Assembly: GCA_965242975.1 (NCBI GenBank)
Contig: CBDETS010000002.1
Location: 310,001-374,000, forward strand
DNA: 64,000 bases
Direction: 5' to 3'
DNA from: JAPPHA01 sp965242975
GTDB taxonomy: Bacteria > Pseudomonadota > Alphaproteobacteria > Rhodobacterales > Rhodobacteraceae
The notes beneath the pieces are model-generated. The model was given only the letters and a program-made list of their open reading frames with translations. It had not been told where the DNA came from and made no database searches. Each line of letters begins with the position of its first letter. The first letter of the stretch is position 1. This document shows positions 25,384 through 35,248 of this stretch, in pieces. The position numbers and the translations under genes are program-made.

Positions 25384-25473
25384 TTTGGGTGTGCCCTCGA
25401 CATGATCTGTTCATTATCCCGATTCAGACCCAAAATAAACACAAAAACGGCCTGTTCACCTGTTCATCGGGAG

Positions 25474-25501
25474 CGTCATTACGAGTATACCCTAAATGAC
25501 G
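25474..25501. other. Candidate res site I (crossover) of the Tn3-type transposon
   Basis: A 28-bp imperfect palindrome, CGTCATT...AAATGACG, with an AT at its exact centre (25487-25488), lying between the resolvase start and the 520-aa gene. A further inverted pair TTTTGGGT/ACCCAAAA occurs at 25384-25436. The size and centre match the crossover site of serine resolvases. Confidence 0.6.
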
Positions 25502-25505
25502 CCCA

Positions 25506-27068
25506 TCACCACAGTTTCATACTGGCCGCGTCGAGGGTCAGATCCATGACGTCTTCCATTAAAGGGATGCGCTTCAAGGGGCGTCCTTCCATCAGACCGT
25601 GTGCAGATGCGGTCAGGGTTTTCCACTCCCGGACCCGCTTTCCCTCTCGTAGCATTACTGCCGTTTGCAGGAAGCGCCGCGCCCAGATATCACGGCGCGT
25701 GTCCAGATATTTCCATATCCCGGTTTCAATGCTATGTGACGTTCGGCCCTGCGCCACGATGTCCCGGGTTTTTGCAGTGTCCTCAAACCAACTGTCCGTG
25801 AGCGGTTCCAGCAAGTCCAGCGCAAGGTCATCGTTGATCCAGCGCCCGAGCGCTTGAGGGGCCGCCTCCTGGATTTTCCGTTCGGGATCAGCCAGATTGA
25901 GCAATGCTTGGAGGTCGAGTGCTTGTGGGCGCAGATCAAACAGGTTGCAGGCTTCGATAACGTCAAGAAAACCAGGGGCTGGCAGATGTCCGTTTTTCAG
26001 ACCATCCGCCAGCGCGCTTTCCAGCAAAACGCGCAGCGTGTCACCGGAAATACTATCCGCACCGATTTCAACGCGCAATTCTGCAATAGTTTGCTCCGCT
26101 TCGTCGCTGGCCGCCGGGGGAGTGAGGAAGCTATCTTTGATCCCATATCCCGCCTTGATCATGATCATGGCCAACACGGTGTTTGAACTCTGCTTCATGA
26201 TGACGCAAATGCTTTGCGCTCCGGCACCGTCCGTTACGCTTGCGACAATCTCTTCTATTTTCAGATCTGACCCGTCACACTGAACCGGTAAAGACTTGGC
26301 GCGCGCTTTACGGATTATCCTGTCCAGACCCGCCTGCACCGGGCCAGCGGTAAACCACCCGCGGATCATCGGAAGAAACGTTTGTGTTGCGGGGTCCAGG
26401 ACTGACTGGTCGAGACGGTCGGACAAACCGGTGATGGTGGCCTCTTGAACAAGCTCGGAACCAGACAGGAGCATGAATAAGGCGCAACGCTCAAAAACAG
26501 AACTATCTATTGTTGCAATGTGGTGGGCCATGAAGGCCTGGATTTCCTCCGGCATCGCGGCTTGCATCATGTAGATGGCATTGAACACCTCATAAGCGGA
26601 CCCCCCGTCCGCAATAACATCGCGGGCTATGCTTTCCAGATTTTCGGAGGGATCAAAATCATCAAAATCCTGTGGGCGTGGAACGGTGGTGGGATCGATT
26701 ATAAAGGCTGGCGGCACTGGCAAGTCGGCACTCCGATAGAGGCCAGCAAATACCGCTAGGTTTTCATGGCCTATCGCCCCGGCGGACATGCCAGCCTCAA
26801 CGGCCATTTCAACAGTCTCCAGGAAATCTGCTGCGTATTCATTATCATTTTCCAAACCCATGCGGGCTTCATCCAGAAGCAGTTCCAACAATTGGCATGC
26901 AGCGTCGTCAAAGTCTTTCGCCTGTGCGGTCAGGCGTGTCAGACCACTGGCCACATCGGCACTGGAAAGCAAATGAGATTTCACCTGACCAAAATGTGAC
27001 CGAAACACAGGATCAAGACCATGGTGCTCCAGGTGGTTGATACACTTTTCAAGCAGTTGGGACGACAT
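25506..27068 (-). CDS. Unknown 520-aa helical protein in the tnpA operon
   Basis: Starts 11 bp after the tnpA stop. Long, acidic, alpha-helical throughout, with repeated Leu/Ala spacing that suggests HEAT-like or TPR-like helical repeats (for example NEYAADFLETVEMAVEAGMS, EEIQAFMAHHIATIDSSVFE). No nuclease, kinase or ATPase motif and no membrane helix. It is either an accessory transposition factor or a passenger; the tight coupling with tnpA argues for the former. I do not recognise a family. Confidence 0.65.
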   Translation of the reverse strand: MSSQLLEKCINHLEHHGLDPVFRSHFGQVKSHLLSSADVASGLTRLTAQAKDFDDAACQLLELLLDEARMGLENDNEYAADFLETVEMAVEAGMSAGAIGHENLAVFAGLYRSADLPVPPAFIIDPTTVPRPQDFDDFDPSENLESIARDVIADGGSAYEVFNAIYMMQAAMPEEIQAFMAHHIATIDSSVFERCALFMLLSGSELVQEATITGLSDRLDQSVLDPATQTFLPMIRGWFTAGPVQAGLDRIIRKARAKSLPVQCDGSDLKIEEIVASVTDGAGAQSICVIMKQSSNTVLAMIMIKAGYGIKDSFLTPPAASDEAEQTIAELRVEIGADSISGDTLRVLLESALADGLKNGHLPAPGFLDVIEACNLFDLRPQALDLQALLNLADPERKIQEAAPQALGRWINDDLALDLLEPLTDSWFEDTAKTRDIVAQGRTSHSIETGIWKYLDTRRDIWARRFLQTAVMLREGKRVREWKTLTASAHGLMEGRPLKRIPLMEDVMDLTLDAASMKLW

Positions 27069-27079
27069 GTTTTCTCCAT

Positions 27080-29856
27080 TTACGCGGCCATGCGATCAAA
27101 ATTGATCCGTTTGTGCAAATCCACCTCGAAACGGCCATAGGGGTTGATGTGGAAATACAAGAGCGGTGTCAGGCCCCGATAATCTTCCGGCGTCAGCCTG
27201 GCCGCAATCTCCGGGTTCTGAAGTATGGACTGCACCATGCGGGTATTCACATAACTCAGGGAGGACTGAAGCAGGTGGAGCGCATGAGCGGCAATCTCCT
27301 GATCCCTTACCTGATTGGTCGCAATCTCGCCGCCTTTGCCAAAGAATACAAAAGCGTTGGCACTGTTCCAGTTTTCAACAACATTCAATCCCTCATGTAT
27401 CTCCCTCCGAAATTGTTCGAAGCGCAGATAGCGGCACAGAAAAATCGTCTTGATGGCCCGCCCGAGTTCGGCCAGAGCCTTGTAGGTCGGGTGCATCACA
27501 TCGGCCCGGCCAAACCGGCGCAGAATGGATTCCGGATCGGCCGTACCATGTTGCATCGCCGCAGCGTATTTGACCATTTCATCATATTGACGTGTGATTT
27601 CATCCCAGTTGATGACGCTGGTCAGAATTGGACGAAGATTGGGCAACTGTCCCCGCAGGTCACTGCTCGGAAGGGCCAGCTTCTGACGCGCAATGGCCTT
27701 CAGTCGCGGTGCAAGTTCGAAGCCAAGCAAATGGCAGAAGGCAAAGCCGACGACGCTCTGACCATGCGTATCAACGTACTGCCGCTGAATCTCCATGTCC
27801 GTGCAATGCCGCAAGACCCCCTCAATCATTGCGGCCACCTCGGACGACGAGCATCGTTTGAGTTGAGAATAGATGCAGGTTGCCTGTCGTTCGACGTGCC
27901 AATAGATCATAACCCCTCGACCACCGTAACGTGCATGCCACTCCGTCATAAGATTGCGATCCCAGGCACCGAACTTGGTGGAATCAGACGCACAAGCTGT
28001 ACCCGGTTTCCCCCAGATTTTGGAATCGCGAAGGGCAAATATCGCATCCGCCACCCGCGCAATTGCAGCACGCAAAGCTGTCGCATCGATGTAGCGACGG
28101 CGAATATGAAGAAGCTCGTCATGGCTCACATCCGGCGAGCCGGCCGCGACCCGCTTGAGGCCCGCGTTTGTTCCCAATCCATACAGACACAGGAGCAATC
28201 GCTGATCACGGACATCCGCCGACAGAGCTTCACGACTGGCGGTGGTCCGAAAAGCGTCCAGGAAACCCGTATCGAGCGCCGCTTCCTTGAGCACATCCAG
28301 TAGTCCGGTCATCGGCCAGGCGCGGGAGATTTCCGATTTCAACGCCTTGAGACCGGGCGGCTCCGGGACAGGCTCCAAAGGGGTGATTGATATGCGATTA
28401 TCCCCGGTCGACCTCAGCCGAACTTTATCATTATCGGGCAAAGTGGCGTTCAGCAGGCGGAGCTCCTTTTCCAACTCCGCCTTGACAGATCCGATGAAGC
28501 TTTTTGCGTCCTGAGGCAGGTCAAGGTCTGCGTAATAGTCCTCCCGGCGAGAGCCAAAATCCTTTGGCAGGTCTTCATCAGGGTTGCGATAACGGTCGGC
28601 ACCAACAACCCATATCTCTCTGGCACGGATGCGCTCTCGAAGTTGGGCCAGCACGCAGAGTTCGAGCGTAATCACGTTAACCCGTCCGGTCTCATCGAGA
28701 AGGGCACTCTTCCATTTTCCCGGAACAAGACCCGTTGGAACTTCGGACAGGGATACAAACCGACGGTTTGATTTTGACCATTCACGGATCAGGTCCAGAG
28801 CCGTCAAAACAGGATGCCAGGTGGCATTGTTCGACCGAAACCGCAGAGCCCCCAACAGGGCTGGCAACATGCGCCGATAATGCCGCGCATATGAGCCGCG
28901 CATAACCCATTGAATGCGCTTGTCCAACGTGCCCTTGGCCCGGTGCTCTTCGATCACCGAGTGCATCTTGGCGGCATCGGCAATGGGAAAAATGACATCC
29001 TGCACAATCCCGGTCGGCTGCTCCAGAGAGGCGATGCACATATCTACAAGCAGTTGCTCCTTCCCCTGAACAACCCCGATCTCACTTGCGATGTTCAGGA
29101 TTACCCTACGGCGCGACCGCGTTGCCAATCCATGGACAGTTTCCAAAACCAAATCCACCAATCCATCAATCAATTGGCTCTTTCGGTGCATGAGATAAAC
29201 TGCAAACTGCCCCAAACGCCGATCTTTCGAATGGCGCCGCATCTCGGAAGCAGTTTCTCCTTCAACCTGGCGTGCAAGGCGCGCGATCCAGTCTCGGTCA
29301 GGGTGCGCCATCAACTCCATGGGCAGGATCAGGCTTTCGACAAAACGCACTCGCTCGGCCGCAGCGAGAATGTTCTTCAATGTGGCCCCGCCCACACCGT
29401 CCTTCAGACGCTGAAATCCTGTGACAGCAAGTGGTGCCAGCAAAGCCTGCTCCAGTTTTTCTTCGGTCAGATTGTTTACGCGCGCGGCAACCCTTTGCAG
29501 AAAACTTTCACGAAAATGCGACCTTGCTGACCGCGCAAGGCGGTCCATGATTTTCTCGGAAGGCACATAAAAGCCCATCTCCAATGCTCGGGTAAATCCA
29601 CGATCAGCCCATTCAGCCAGCTTCAAATCCCGGCCCCCCAAGGTTATCATCATCCACTCCTGAAGATGGCTACGATCGCGCTTGGTTGCCCGGCGAACTC
29701 CACAGTGATCCAGAATGCGAGAACGGTGACGACGCGCTGTATCGCTTGAAAGCGAATAGCCGGTATCATTGGATACCCCGACCTGATCAGAGATATACTT
29801 CAAGACCTCTGAAATGAGGTCGGCTTCACGCGGGAAATTGCCGTGTTGCCGAAAAT
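27080..29856 (-). pseudogene. tnpA: Tn3-family transposase TnpA, N-terminus cut by IS4
   Basis: About 925 residues of a Tn3-type DDE transposase. The C-terminal catalytic region contains CASDSTKFGAWDRNLMTEWH with a catalytic Asp, YWHVERQATCIYSQLKRCSS, and DTHGQSVVGFAFCHLLGFEL with another Asp; near the end a NCWNS-like block (ENWNSANAFVFFGKGGEIAT) carries the expected Glu region. The first ~60 residues are missing: the IS4 element starts at 29857 and the other side of that IS does not resume tnpA. Transposition is therefore unlikely. Confidence 0.8.
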
Positions 29857-31014
29857 CCCTGTACACGACAGTAGGTATGGTTGAGGGCGCTGATCTGTGA
29901 TTTTGGTTGGGATTCTTCAGTTTGCGATGGAGCATCCCATGATCCGAAAAGCGATCGACACCCTCTCGGCAAAGCTATCCGAGTGTTTGTCGCTGAGCAA
30001 TAGCCGCCTTGAAACGCTCTGCCTTTTGGTGATCGGCATTGCCAGCGTTCGAACGGTCAATTTGAGCCACATCAGCGGCGAGATGCCAACACAGGCCAAG
30101 GTTGAAAGCACCTACCGCCGCTTGCAGCGTTTTTTCCAGTATGTTGATCTGAGGGAAGATTGGTCTGCACGCCTTGTGGTCCGGATGCTCGGGCTCTCCG
30201 GAAGCTGGAACCTGTGCCTTGATCGCACCAATTGGAAGATCGGGCGCAAAGAGATCAACCTGCTGGTTCTTGCCATTGCCACGCGCCGGTATCGGGTGCC
30301 ATTGATGTGGACGGTTCTGGGCAAGGCGGGCAACAGCAACACCAAACAACGCATTGCACTGATGAAACGTTATCTGGGCCTGTTCGGAGCCAAAAGCATC
30401 AAGTGTCTCTTGGCGGACCGTGAGTTCATCGGCCTTGATTGGCTGACTTTCCTGCATGAGCAGGATGTTCCTTTCATCATTCGCGTAAAGTCGAACCAGT
30501 ATGTCACTTGCGAAGATGGCACCCGGCAAAGCTTGCGAAATCTGTTGCGCACCTGCCGTGGAAAGCGGACCTTTACCGCCCACTTCGGAGCAGCAGGGGA
30601 CACCGATCCGATGTGGTTGAACTTTGCTGCCAAGCGTCTCAAGGGCAAGGAATTGCTGATCGTGGCCACGAACCGTCCAGCCCACCATGCCTTAACCACT
30701 TACAGCCAACGTTGGGCCATCGAATGCCTGTTCGCGGAAGCAAAGACCAAAGGCTTCAACCTGGAGGACACCCGGCTCTCAATCGCGAAAAAGTTGAGCT
30801 TGCTCATCGGGATTGTCGCCCTCGCCATGGCATGGGCGGCGAAGATGGCATCCAAGAAACTTGGCACCCAAAAGCGCCCCAGAAAATCACATGGCAGGTA
30901 CGCCAAGTCCATCTTCCGCATCGGCCTCGACGAAATCAGAAGGCTCTTGCGAACCCATCCAGAACAAGCCTTCCGACATTGGCCCAAACTCAGACATAAA
31001 ATCGCATGAGTCGT
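29857..31014 (+). mobile_element. IS4-family element copy 1, right tip lost
   Basis: Near-identical to 40221-41386. Left end CCCTGTACACGAC is intact; the right end stops at GTCGTG where the IS110 element begins (31015), so the last few bases of the inverted repeat are gone. The insertion truncated the Tn3 transposase. Confidence 0.8.
29897..31009 (+). CDS. IS4-family transposase (copy 1)
   Basis: 370 residues with an IS4-type DDE core: WNLCLDRTNWKIGRKEINLL (first Asp), IKCLLADREFIGLDWLTFLH (second Asp) and YSQRWAIECLFAEAKTKGFN (Glu in the Y-(2)-R-(3)-E-(6)-K signature). Same sequence as the copy at 40261. The start is GTG 29897; an ATG some 30 nt later is also possible. Confidence 0.9.
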   Translation: MILVGILQFAMEHPMIRKAIDTLSAKLSECLSLSNSRLETLCLLVIGIASVRTVNLSHISGEMPTQAKVESTYRRLQRFFQYVDLREDWSARLVVRMLGLSGSWNLCLDRTNWKIGRKEINLLVLAIATRRYRVPLMWTVLGKAGNSNTKQRIALMKRYLGLFGAKSIKCLLADREFIGLDWLTFLHEQDVPFIIRVKSNQYVTCEDGTRQSLRNLLRTCRGKRTFTAHFGAAGDTDPMWLNFAAKRLKGKELLIVATNRPAHHALTTYSQRWAIECLFAEAKTKGFNLEDTRLSIAKKLSLLIGIVALAMAWAAKMASKKLGTQKRPRKSHGRYAKSIFRIGLDEIRRLLRTHPEQAFRHWPKLRHKIA

Positions 31015-32393
31015 GATAGTGTGGATACCCCGCCCAAGGCATCACAATGTGCCAGATGCCGTTATACTGAACGTCATCGATATAGAAATAGGGAGGACAT
31101 CCACATGTCGGAAGTTAGCATCATCGGCGTCGATCTTGCAAAGCAAGTTTTTCAGGTTCACGGAGCCCGCCCCGACGGCTCTGTTGCGTTCCGCAAGAAG
31201 CTGAACCGCGCCCAGTTCATGCCGTTTCTGTCCAAACAGCCGGAATGCACAGTTGCCATGGAAGCCTGCGCCACTGCGCATGGCTGGGGTCGCGAGATCG
31301 ACAAGTTGGGCCACGAAGTGAAGTTGATCCCACCTCAGTATGCGAAGGCATATGTCAAAAGGCAGAAAAACGATAGGGCAGACGCGGAGGCGATCGCCGA
31401 GGCAACATCCCGGCCGACCATGCGGTTCGTTGAAGTCAAAACCGCCGAGCAGCAATCGCGCGGCATGCTGTTCCGTTCTCGGCAGATGTTCGTCAAACAG
31501 CGCACACAGAGCATCAATGCCCTGCGCGGCCATCTTGCCGAACATGGCGTGATTGGGCCGAAGAGCAAGGCGGGGATCAAGAAACTGAGAGCCGCGCTGG
31601 AGGACGAAACCAACGACCTTCCTGCCATCGTGCGCGACACGGCCCGGATGTACCTCGATCACATCGACATGCTGGCGACCAGGGTTTCCGATCTGACGAA
31701 GCAACTCAAGACGGAGGCGAAAGCGTCCGCCACGGTGCGAAGGCTGACAACAATGCCCGGCGTCGGGTTGCAAACCGCGCTGGCGATCGAAGCCTTTGCT
31801 CCGGACATGAGTTGCTTCAAACGCGGGCGCGACTTCGCGGCCTGGTTGGGTCTTGTGCCGCTGCAGCACTCGACGGGCGGTAAGGACCGGCTCGGCAAGG
31901 TCTCGAAGATGGGTCAGAAGGACATTCGACGTCTGTTGATCATCGGGGCGATGTCGGTGATTAGCGCAGCAACGCGGTTTGGGGTTCGCAAGGGCAGCTG
32001 GCTGGCCAGAATGTTGGACCGCAAACCGAAGCTGCTGGTTGCAATCACGCTGGCCAACAGGATGGCACGGGGCATCTGGGCCATGATGACGAAACAAGAG
32101 AATTACCGGAACCCGGAGGCGATGGCGTAAGCGCGGATCGCGCAACACTTCGCGCCGGTGCTTGGGACGTGTGAGGAGATCGACGAATAGCATGGGAGAT
32201 TGATCGGACAGATCCGAACCGGGAAAACCATTATGATGCTACGAGCAACAAACACTCATCGACTGATTTGGACCCGGTTCGCGCATCACCATACCGGCCC
32301 GCGGTCATGCAAAGCGCCGCACAAGGAGGCCTTATAAATGACCGCATCCGATCACACGCTCAAACCGTTCAAAGATCGCTTGACACGAAAGGC
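31015..32393 (+). mobile_element. IS110-family element (copy 1) adjoining group II intron
   Basis: Left end GATAGTGTGGATACC; the CDS and a ~260-bp 3' non-coding tail follow, ending where the group II intron 3' end begins. Copy 2 is at 45196-46574 with only scattered substitutions. The exact right tip is uncertain because both copies are followed by the same intron. Confidence 0.65.
31105..32130 (+). CDS. IS110-family transposase (copy 1)
   Basis: 341 residues from ATG 31105 (GGGAGGACATCCAC upstream). DEDD N-terminal domain: SIIGVDLAKQVFQVHGARPD, VAMEACATAHGWGREIDKLG, KNDRADAEAIAEA. C-terminal region: LTTMPGVGLQTALAIEAFAP and WLGLVPLQHSTGGKDRLGKV with the catalytic Ser region. Intact. Identical in protein to copy 2. 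Confidence 0.9.
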   Translation: MSEVSIIGVDLAKQVFQVHGARPDGSVAFRKKLNRAQFMPFLSKQPECTVAMEACATAHGWGREIDKLGHEVKLIPPQYAKAYVKRQKNDRADAEAIAEATSRPTMRFVEVKTAEQQSRGMLFRSRQMFVKQRTQSINALRGHLAEHGVIGPKSKAGIKKLRAALEDETNDLPAIVRDTARMYLDHIDMLATRVSDLTKQLKTEAKASATVRRLTTMPGVGLQTALAIEAFAPDMSCFKRGRDFAAWLGLVPLQHSTGGKDRLGKVSKMGQKDIRRLLIIGAMSVISAATRFGVRKGSWLARMLDRKPKLLVAITLANRMARGIWAMMTKQENYRNPEAMA

Positions 32394-34400
32394 CGGGTAG
32401 GAGGGGTCGTTACCGAGCCCCTCCCCCCACAGACCCGGACGTGCCCGCATTAGAGCATCCGGTTCCTCGCATGGTGGTTTCGCTCAAGCTGTGTAGATTG
32501 ATCGCGTGACCGTGGCTTGTGGCAGGGGGAATAGCTTGAAGATGGTCTTGAACCTGTTCCAGCTAATCCGTCCATCGCGGTGTCGTCGTCCGAGCCAACG
32601 CCGCCAACTTCTGACCACGGCGTCCCGGAATGCGGACAGCCGTTTGCCATTGCCTGTCAGACCGTAGTAGGCGCAGTGACCCCGGATCACGGCGGTGAGG
32701 TACCGACATTGATCCCCAATTGGCATGTGGCGGTGCGTCTTGCACCACTCCCATACCTTCTTCACGGCGCGTGCAAACCGATCCTTGGCGGTGAACTGAC
32801 GCACAACCCAGCGTCCCTTCCGGGACTTTCCCCAGATGTGGGTGAAGCCGAGGAAGTCGAACCGGTTCTGCGTGTCATGCCCACCTGCCTTTGGTCGGAA
32901 GTCAACGTACCGCGTCTTGGTCGGGTGTAGCGCCAGCCCATACTTTGCAAGGCGTGCGCTTAGCGCGACTAGCACGCGCTCACCGTCTCTACGGTTTTTT
33001 AAAGCGATGACAAAATCATCTGCATAGCGTACGAGCCGGAAGGCTCCCACTCTGGATTGCACCGTCTCCATCATCCATTTATCCAGCACATAGTGTAGGA
33101 AAATGTTGGAAAGAATCGGGCTGACAACCCCACCTTGAGGGGTTCCGGTTTTCGAGCGTTGTAGAACGCCCGAATCCAGAACTCCCGCTTTTAGCCATTT
33201 GTCGATCATGCGGCGTATCACACCGTCCTTGATCCTCAGGTCGAGAAACTCCCGTAGGCGTCGATGCTCGATCGTATCAAAATAGGCTTTGACATCGGCA
33301 TCTAGTACCCATCGCAGACCTTCCACGGCCAGTCCGTCCCGCAAGTCACTGAGTGCGTTGTGGGCTGATCGGTCGGGCCGGAAGCCGTATGAACAGGGCA
33401 GGAAGTCCTCCTCATAGATCGGTTCCAGTATCATCACGATGGCACGCTGCGCCACCTTGTCTTCCAAGGTTGGTATACCTAGCGGCCTGTACGTCCCATC
33501 TGCCTTGGGGATGTAGCGGCGCCGTACTGGCGGCGCGCGGTAGGTGCCGGATTTGATCCGGTTCAGAAGGTCCATAAGATTGGCCTCCAGTTCCGTCTCG
33601 TAATCGCCTGCCGCCACGCCGTCCACGCCTGCCGCCCCATCCTTGCGGGTGAGAGTCCAAGCCGTGAGCATCCAATCAAGGTCGATGTGGTGATGCAGTG
33701 TGGTGAACGCCATATCCGGGCAGGCTCTCGCCTGTTCGGCTATCCGCTCTTGTTTCGTTGACACGTCCACAAAGCTCTGTGTCTTCACGTGTTTCCCTCC
33801 TTCGGGTCCGTCCATGCGATGCCTCGCTTTCCTCCGCCGGGTCCCGATGGACACGGTTCCCCGGCCTCAACAGTACTATCAAGGCACTACGACTCCCGGT
33901 TTCGCTTCCCTTGGGCTTATTGTTTCGCCGTCCGGTACCGTGTGCTCCCGCGTGGTTCGTGTTGTCGCTCACGCGCTCCCGTTGCAGATGCGGGCCTGCC
34001 GCAGGCCGGGGTCTTGATTGTTGACGCTGGCGGTTCCCCTTCCAGCGATTTCTACACACGGACGAAGCCGGGTCTCCCAGGTTCCTTGGTGATCCATCCC
34101 GTGACTTTGCGACGTTCTTCACCCCCGGTCGGTCCGGTTCGCCTCGCCCATATCGGCGTTCCCGGTGCTGCCCCCGCTATACCCGACACGAAGACACCAA
34201 CATTGTATATTTCGAGGGCCATCGGTCGCTTCACCACCCACTGTGTACGCTTCACATCGTGCGTTACCGCGCGGTATGCAACACTCGTTTCCGGCTGGCA
34301 GGCTGAACCTTTACCGGATGGGAGTCGAACCCACTGGACCACTACGAAAGGTTTCAAGTCATGCTATCCTCCTTCCCAAGGCTTCGGCCTGGCGCAAGGG
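32394..34400 (-). mobile_element. Group II intron copy 1
   Basis: About 2.0 kb. The minus strand carries an RT/maturase ORF and, 3' of it, a domain V hairpin (32432-32466; GAACCGGATGC ... GCACGTCCGGGTC) and a domain VI hairpin with AGGGG/CCCCT stem and CCTACCC end. 5' of the ORF is ~600 nt without genes (33789-34400), the ribozyme domains I-III. Identity with copy 2 ends at 34412. The exact 5' splice site is uncertain. The intron sits in an IS5-type transposase gene on its 5' side and against IS110 on its 3' side. Confidence 0.75.
32484..33788 (-). CDS. ltrA: Group II intron reverse transcriptase/maturase (copy 1)
   Basis: 434 residues starting at GTG 33788, which has GGAGGG six nt upstream; the upstream in-frame ATG is less likely. 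RT domain: YRPLGIPTLEDKVAQRAIVM, CSYGFRPDRSAHNAL, TGTPQGGVVSPILSNIFLHY and the active-site RYADDFVIAL. The maturase X domain follows (HRMPIGDQCRYLTAVIRGHC) with no HNH endonuclease after it. It splices and mobilises its own intron. Confidence 0.9.
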   Translation of the reverse strand: MKTQSFVDVSTKQERIAEQARACPDMAFTTLHHHIDLDWMLTAWTLTRKDGAAGVDGVAAGDYETELEANLMDLLNRIKSGTYRAPPVRRRYIPKADGTYRPLGIPTLEDKVAQRAIVMILEPIYEEDFLPCSYGFRPDRSAHNALSDLRDGLAVEGLRWVLDADVKAYFDTIEHRRLREFLDLRIKDGVIRRMIDKWLKAGVLDSGVLQRSKTGTPQGGVVSPILSNIFLHYVLDKWMMETVQSRVGAFRLVRYADDFVIALKNRRDGERVLVALSARLAKYGLALHPTKTRYVDFRPKAGGHDTQNRFDFLGFTHIWGKSRKGRWVVRQFTAKDRFARAVKKVWEWCKTHRHMPIGDQCRYLTAVIRGHCAYYGLTGNGKRLSAFRDAVVRSWRRWLGRRHRDGRISWNRFKTIFKLFPLPQATVTRSIYTA

Positions 34401-34412
34401 TATCCATAAATG

Positions 34413-34780
34413 TACAGGGGGCGGCGGCACAAAGTGCTGAAGTCCGGGACTTTCCAGTCGAGCCCAGCCAGTCGCAACAGGCTTTCGACGAACCCCGTCG
34501 TCTGCCGAAGGGGCATACCGAAAAGCACCTTTATCGTCAGGCAAACTTGGATTGCTGCGTCGCTGAACTCGGGCTGACGACCGCGCCTACCCGTCGGAGC
34601 CGCATGCCAGGGCATCTCGGGATCAAACCAGATTGAAAGAGAACCGCGCTGCTTCAGCGCCGTGTTGTACGAAGGCCAGTTCCTGGTCTTGTACTTCGTA
34701 GGGGACCAACTGCTCATGACAGCCAGCTAGCACGCTGGATTCAAACAGTGAATCCATCAGCCGATTTGTGCAACAAAGCC
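34413..34780 (-). pseudogene. IS5-family transposase N-terminal fragment
   Basis: The element end GGCTTTGTTGCACAAATC lies at 34763-34780. The coding part from 34717 (YNTALKQRGSLSIWFDPEMP, AAIQVCLTIKVLFGMPLRQT, VESLLRLAGLDWKVPDFSTL) is the N-terminal third of an IS5-type transposase. It breaks at CRR, at a sequence reading CCCTGTAC on the minus strand (the tip of the IS4 repeat used elsewhere here), and the group II intron follows. Confidence 0.7.
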
Positions 34781-34892
34781 TACATCGAAGATTGCCCTTG
34801 TTGCAAAGAGCAAGGTTTTGAAACACGGAACAGGTCATTTGTGGAGCGCTCTCACTTTCTTTATCAGAAACAGGGCTGTTGAAAGGTTTCTT

Positions 34893-35231
34893 ATGGAAGT
34901 AAAAGTTTCAAGACACAATAATACTTTGATTGCAGAAGTCGATGGCCGGATTGATGGTATGACAGCCCGGGAATTCGAAGAGAAAATCTCGGCGGCTATT
35001 CCTGAAGACGGCGGCGTGATTGTGTGCGATCTTTCCGGTGTGTCCTATGTCAGCAGCGCAGGCCTGAGGGCCGTCCTAGTTGTCGCCAAACGCCTCTCGA
35101 AAGACGGCTACGCCTTTTCCGTTTGCGGCCATAGTGGACCGGTTGCCGAAGTTTTTCGTATATCGGGCTTTGAAAAAATAATTTTTATGCACGCAAATCA
35201 GGAAGATGCATTGGCTGAAGCAGGCACTTGA
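34893..35231 (+). CDS. STAS-domain anti-anti-sigma-type protein
   Basis: 112 residues, ATG 34893 after GAAAGG. A complete SpoIIAA/RsbV-like STAS domain: LIAEVDGRIDGMTAREFEEK, then VIVCDLSGVSYVSSAGLRAV, with the phosphorylatable Ser at SSAG. Such proteins are phosphorylated by an RsbW-type kinase and switch partners according to their state. First gene of a four-gene operon; the kinase-like gene follows 17 bp later. A SpoIIE-type phosphatase, the usual third partner, is not visible. Confidence 0.85.
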   Translation: MEVKVSRHNNTLIAEVDGRIDGMTAREFEEKISAAIPEDGGVIVCDLSGVSYVSSAGLRAVLVVAKRLSKDGYAFSVCGHSGPVAEVFRISGFEKIIFMHANQEDALAEAGT

Positions 35232-35248
35232 AGTGGCGAGGAAACGGA

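Noticed and set aside
33855..34370. Several overlapping small ORFs on both strands (also 50170-50690)
   Set aside because: They lie in the ribozyme part of the group II intron; the conserved structure, not protein, explains the sequence.
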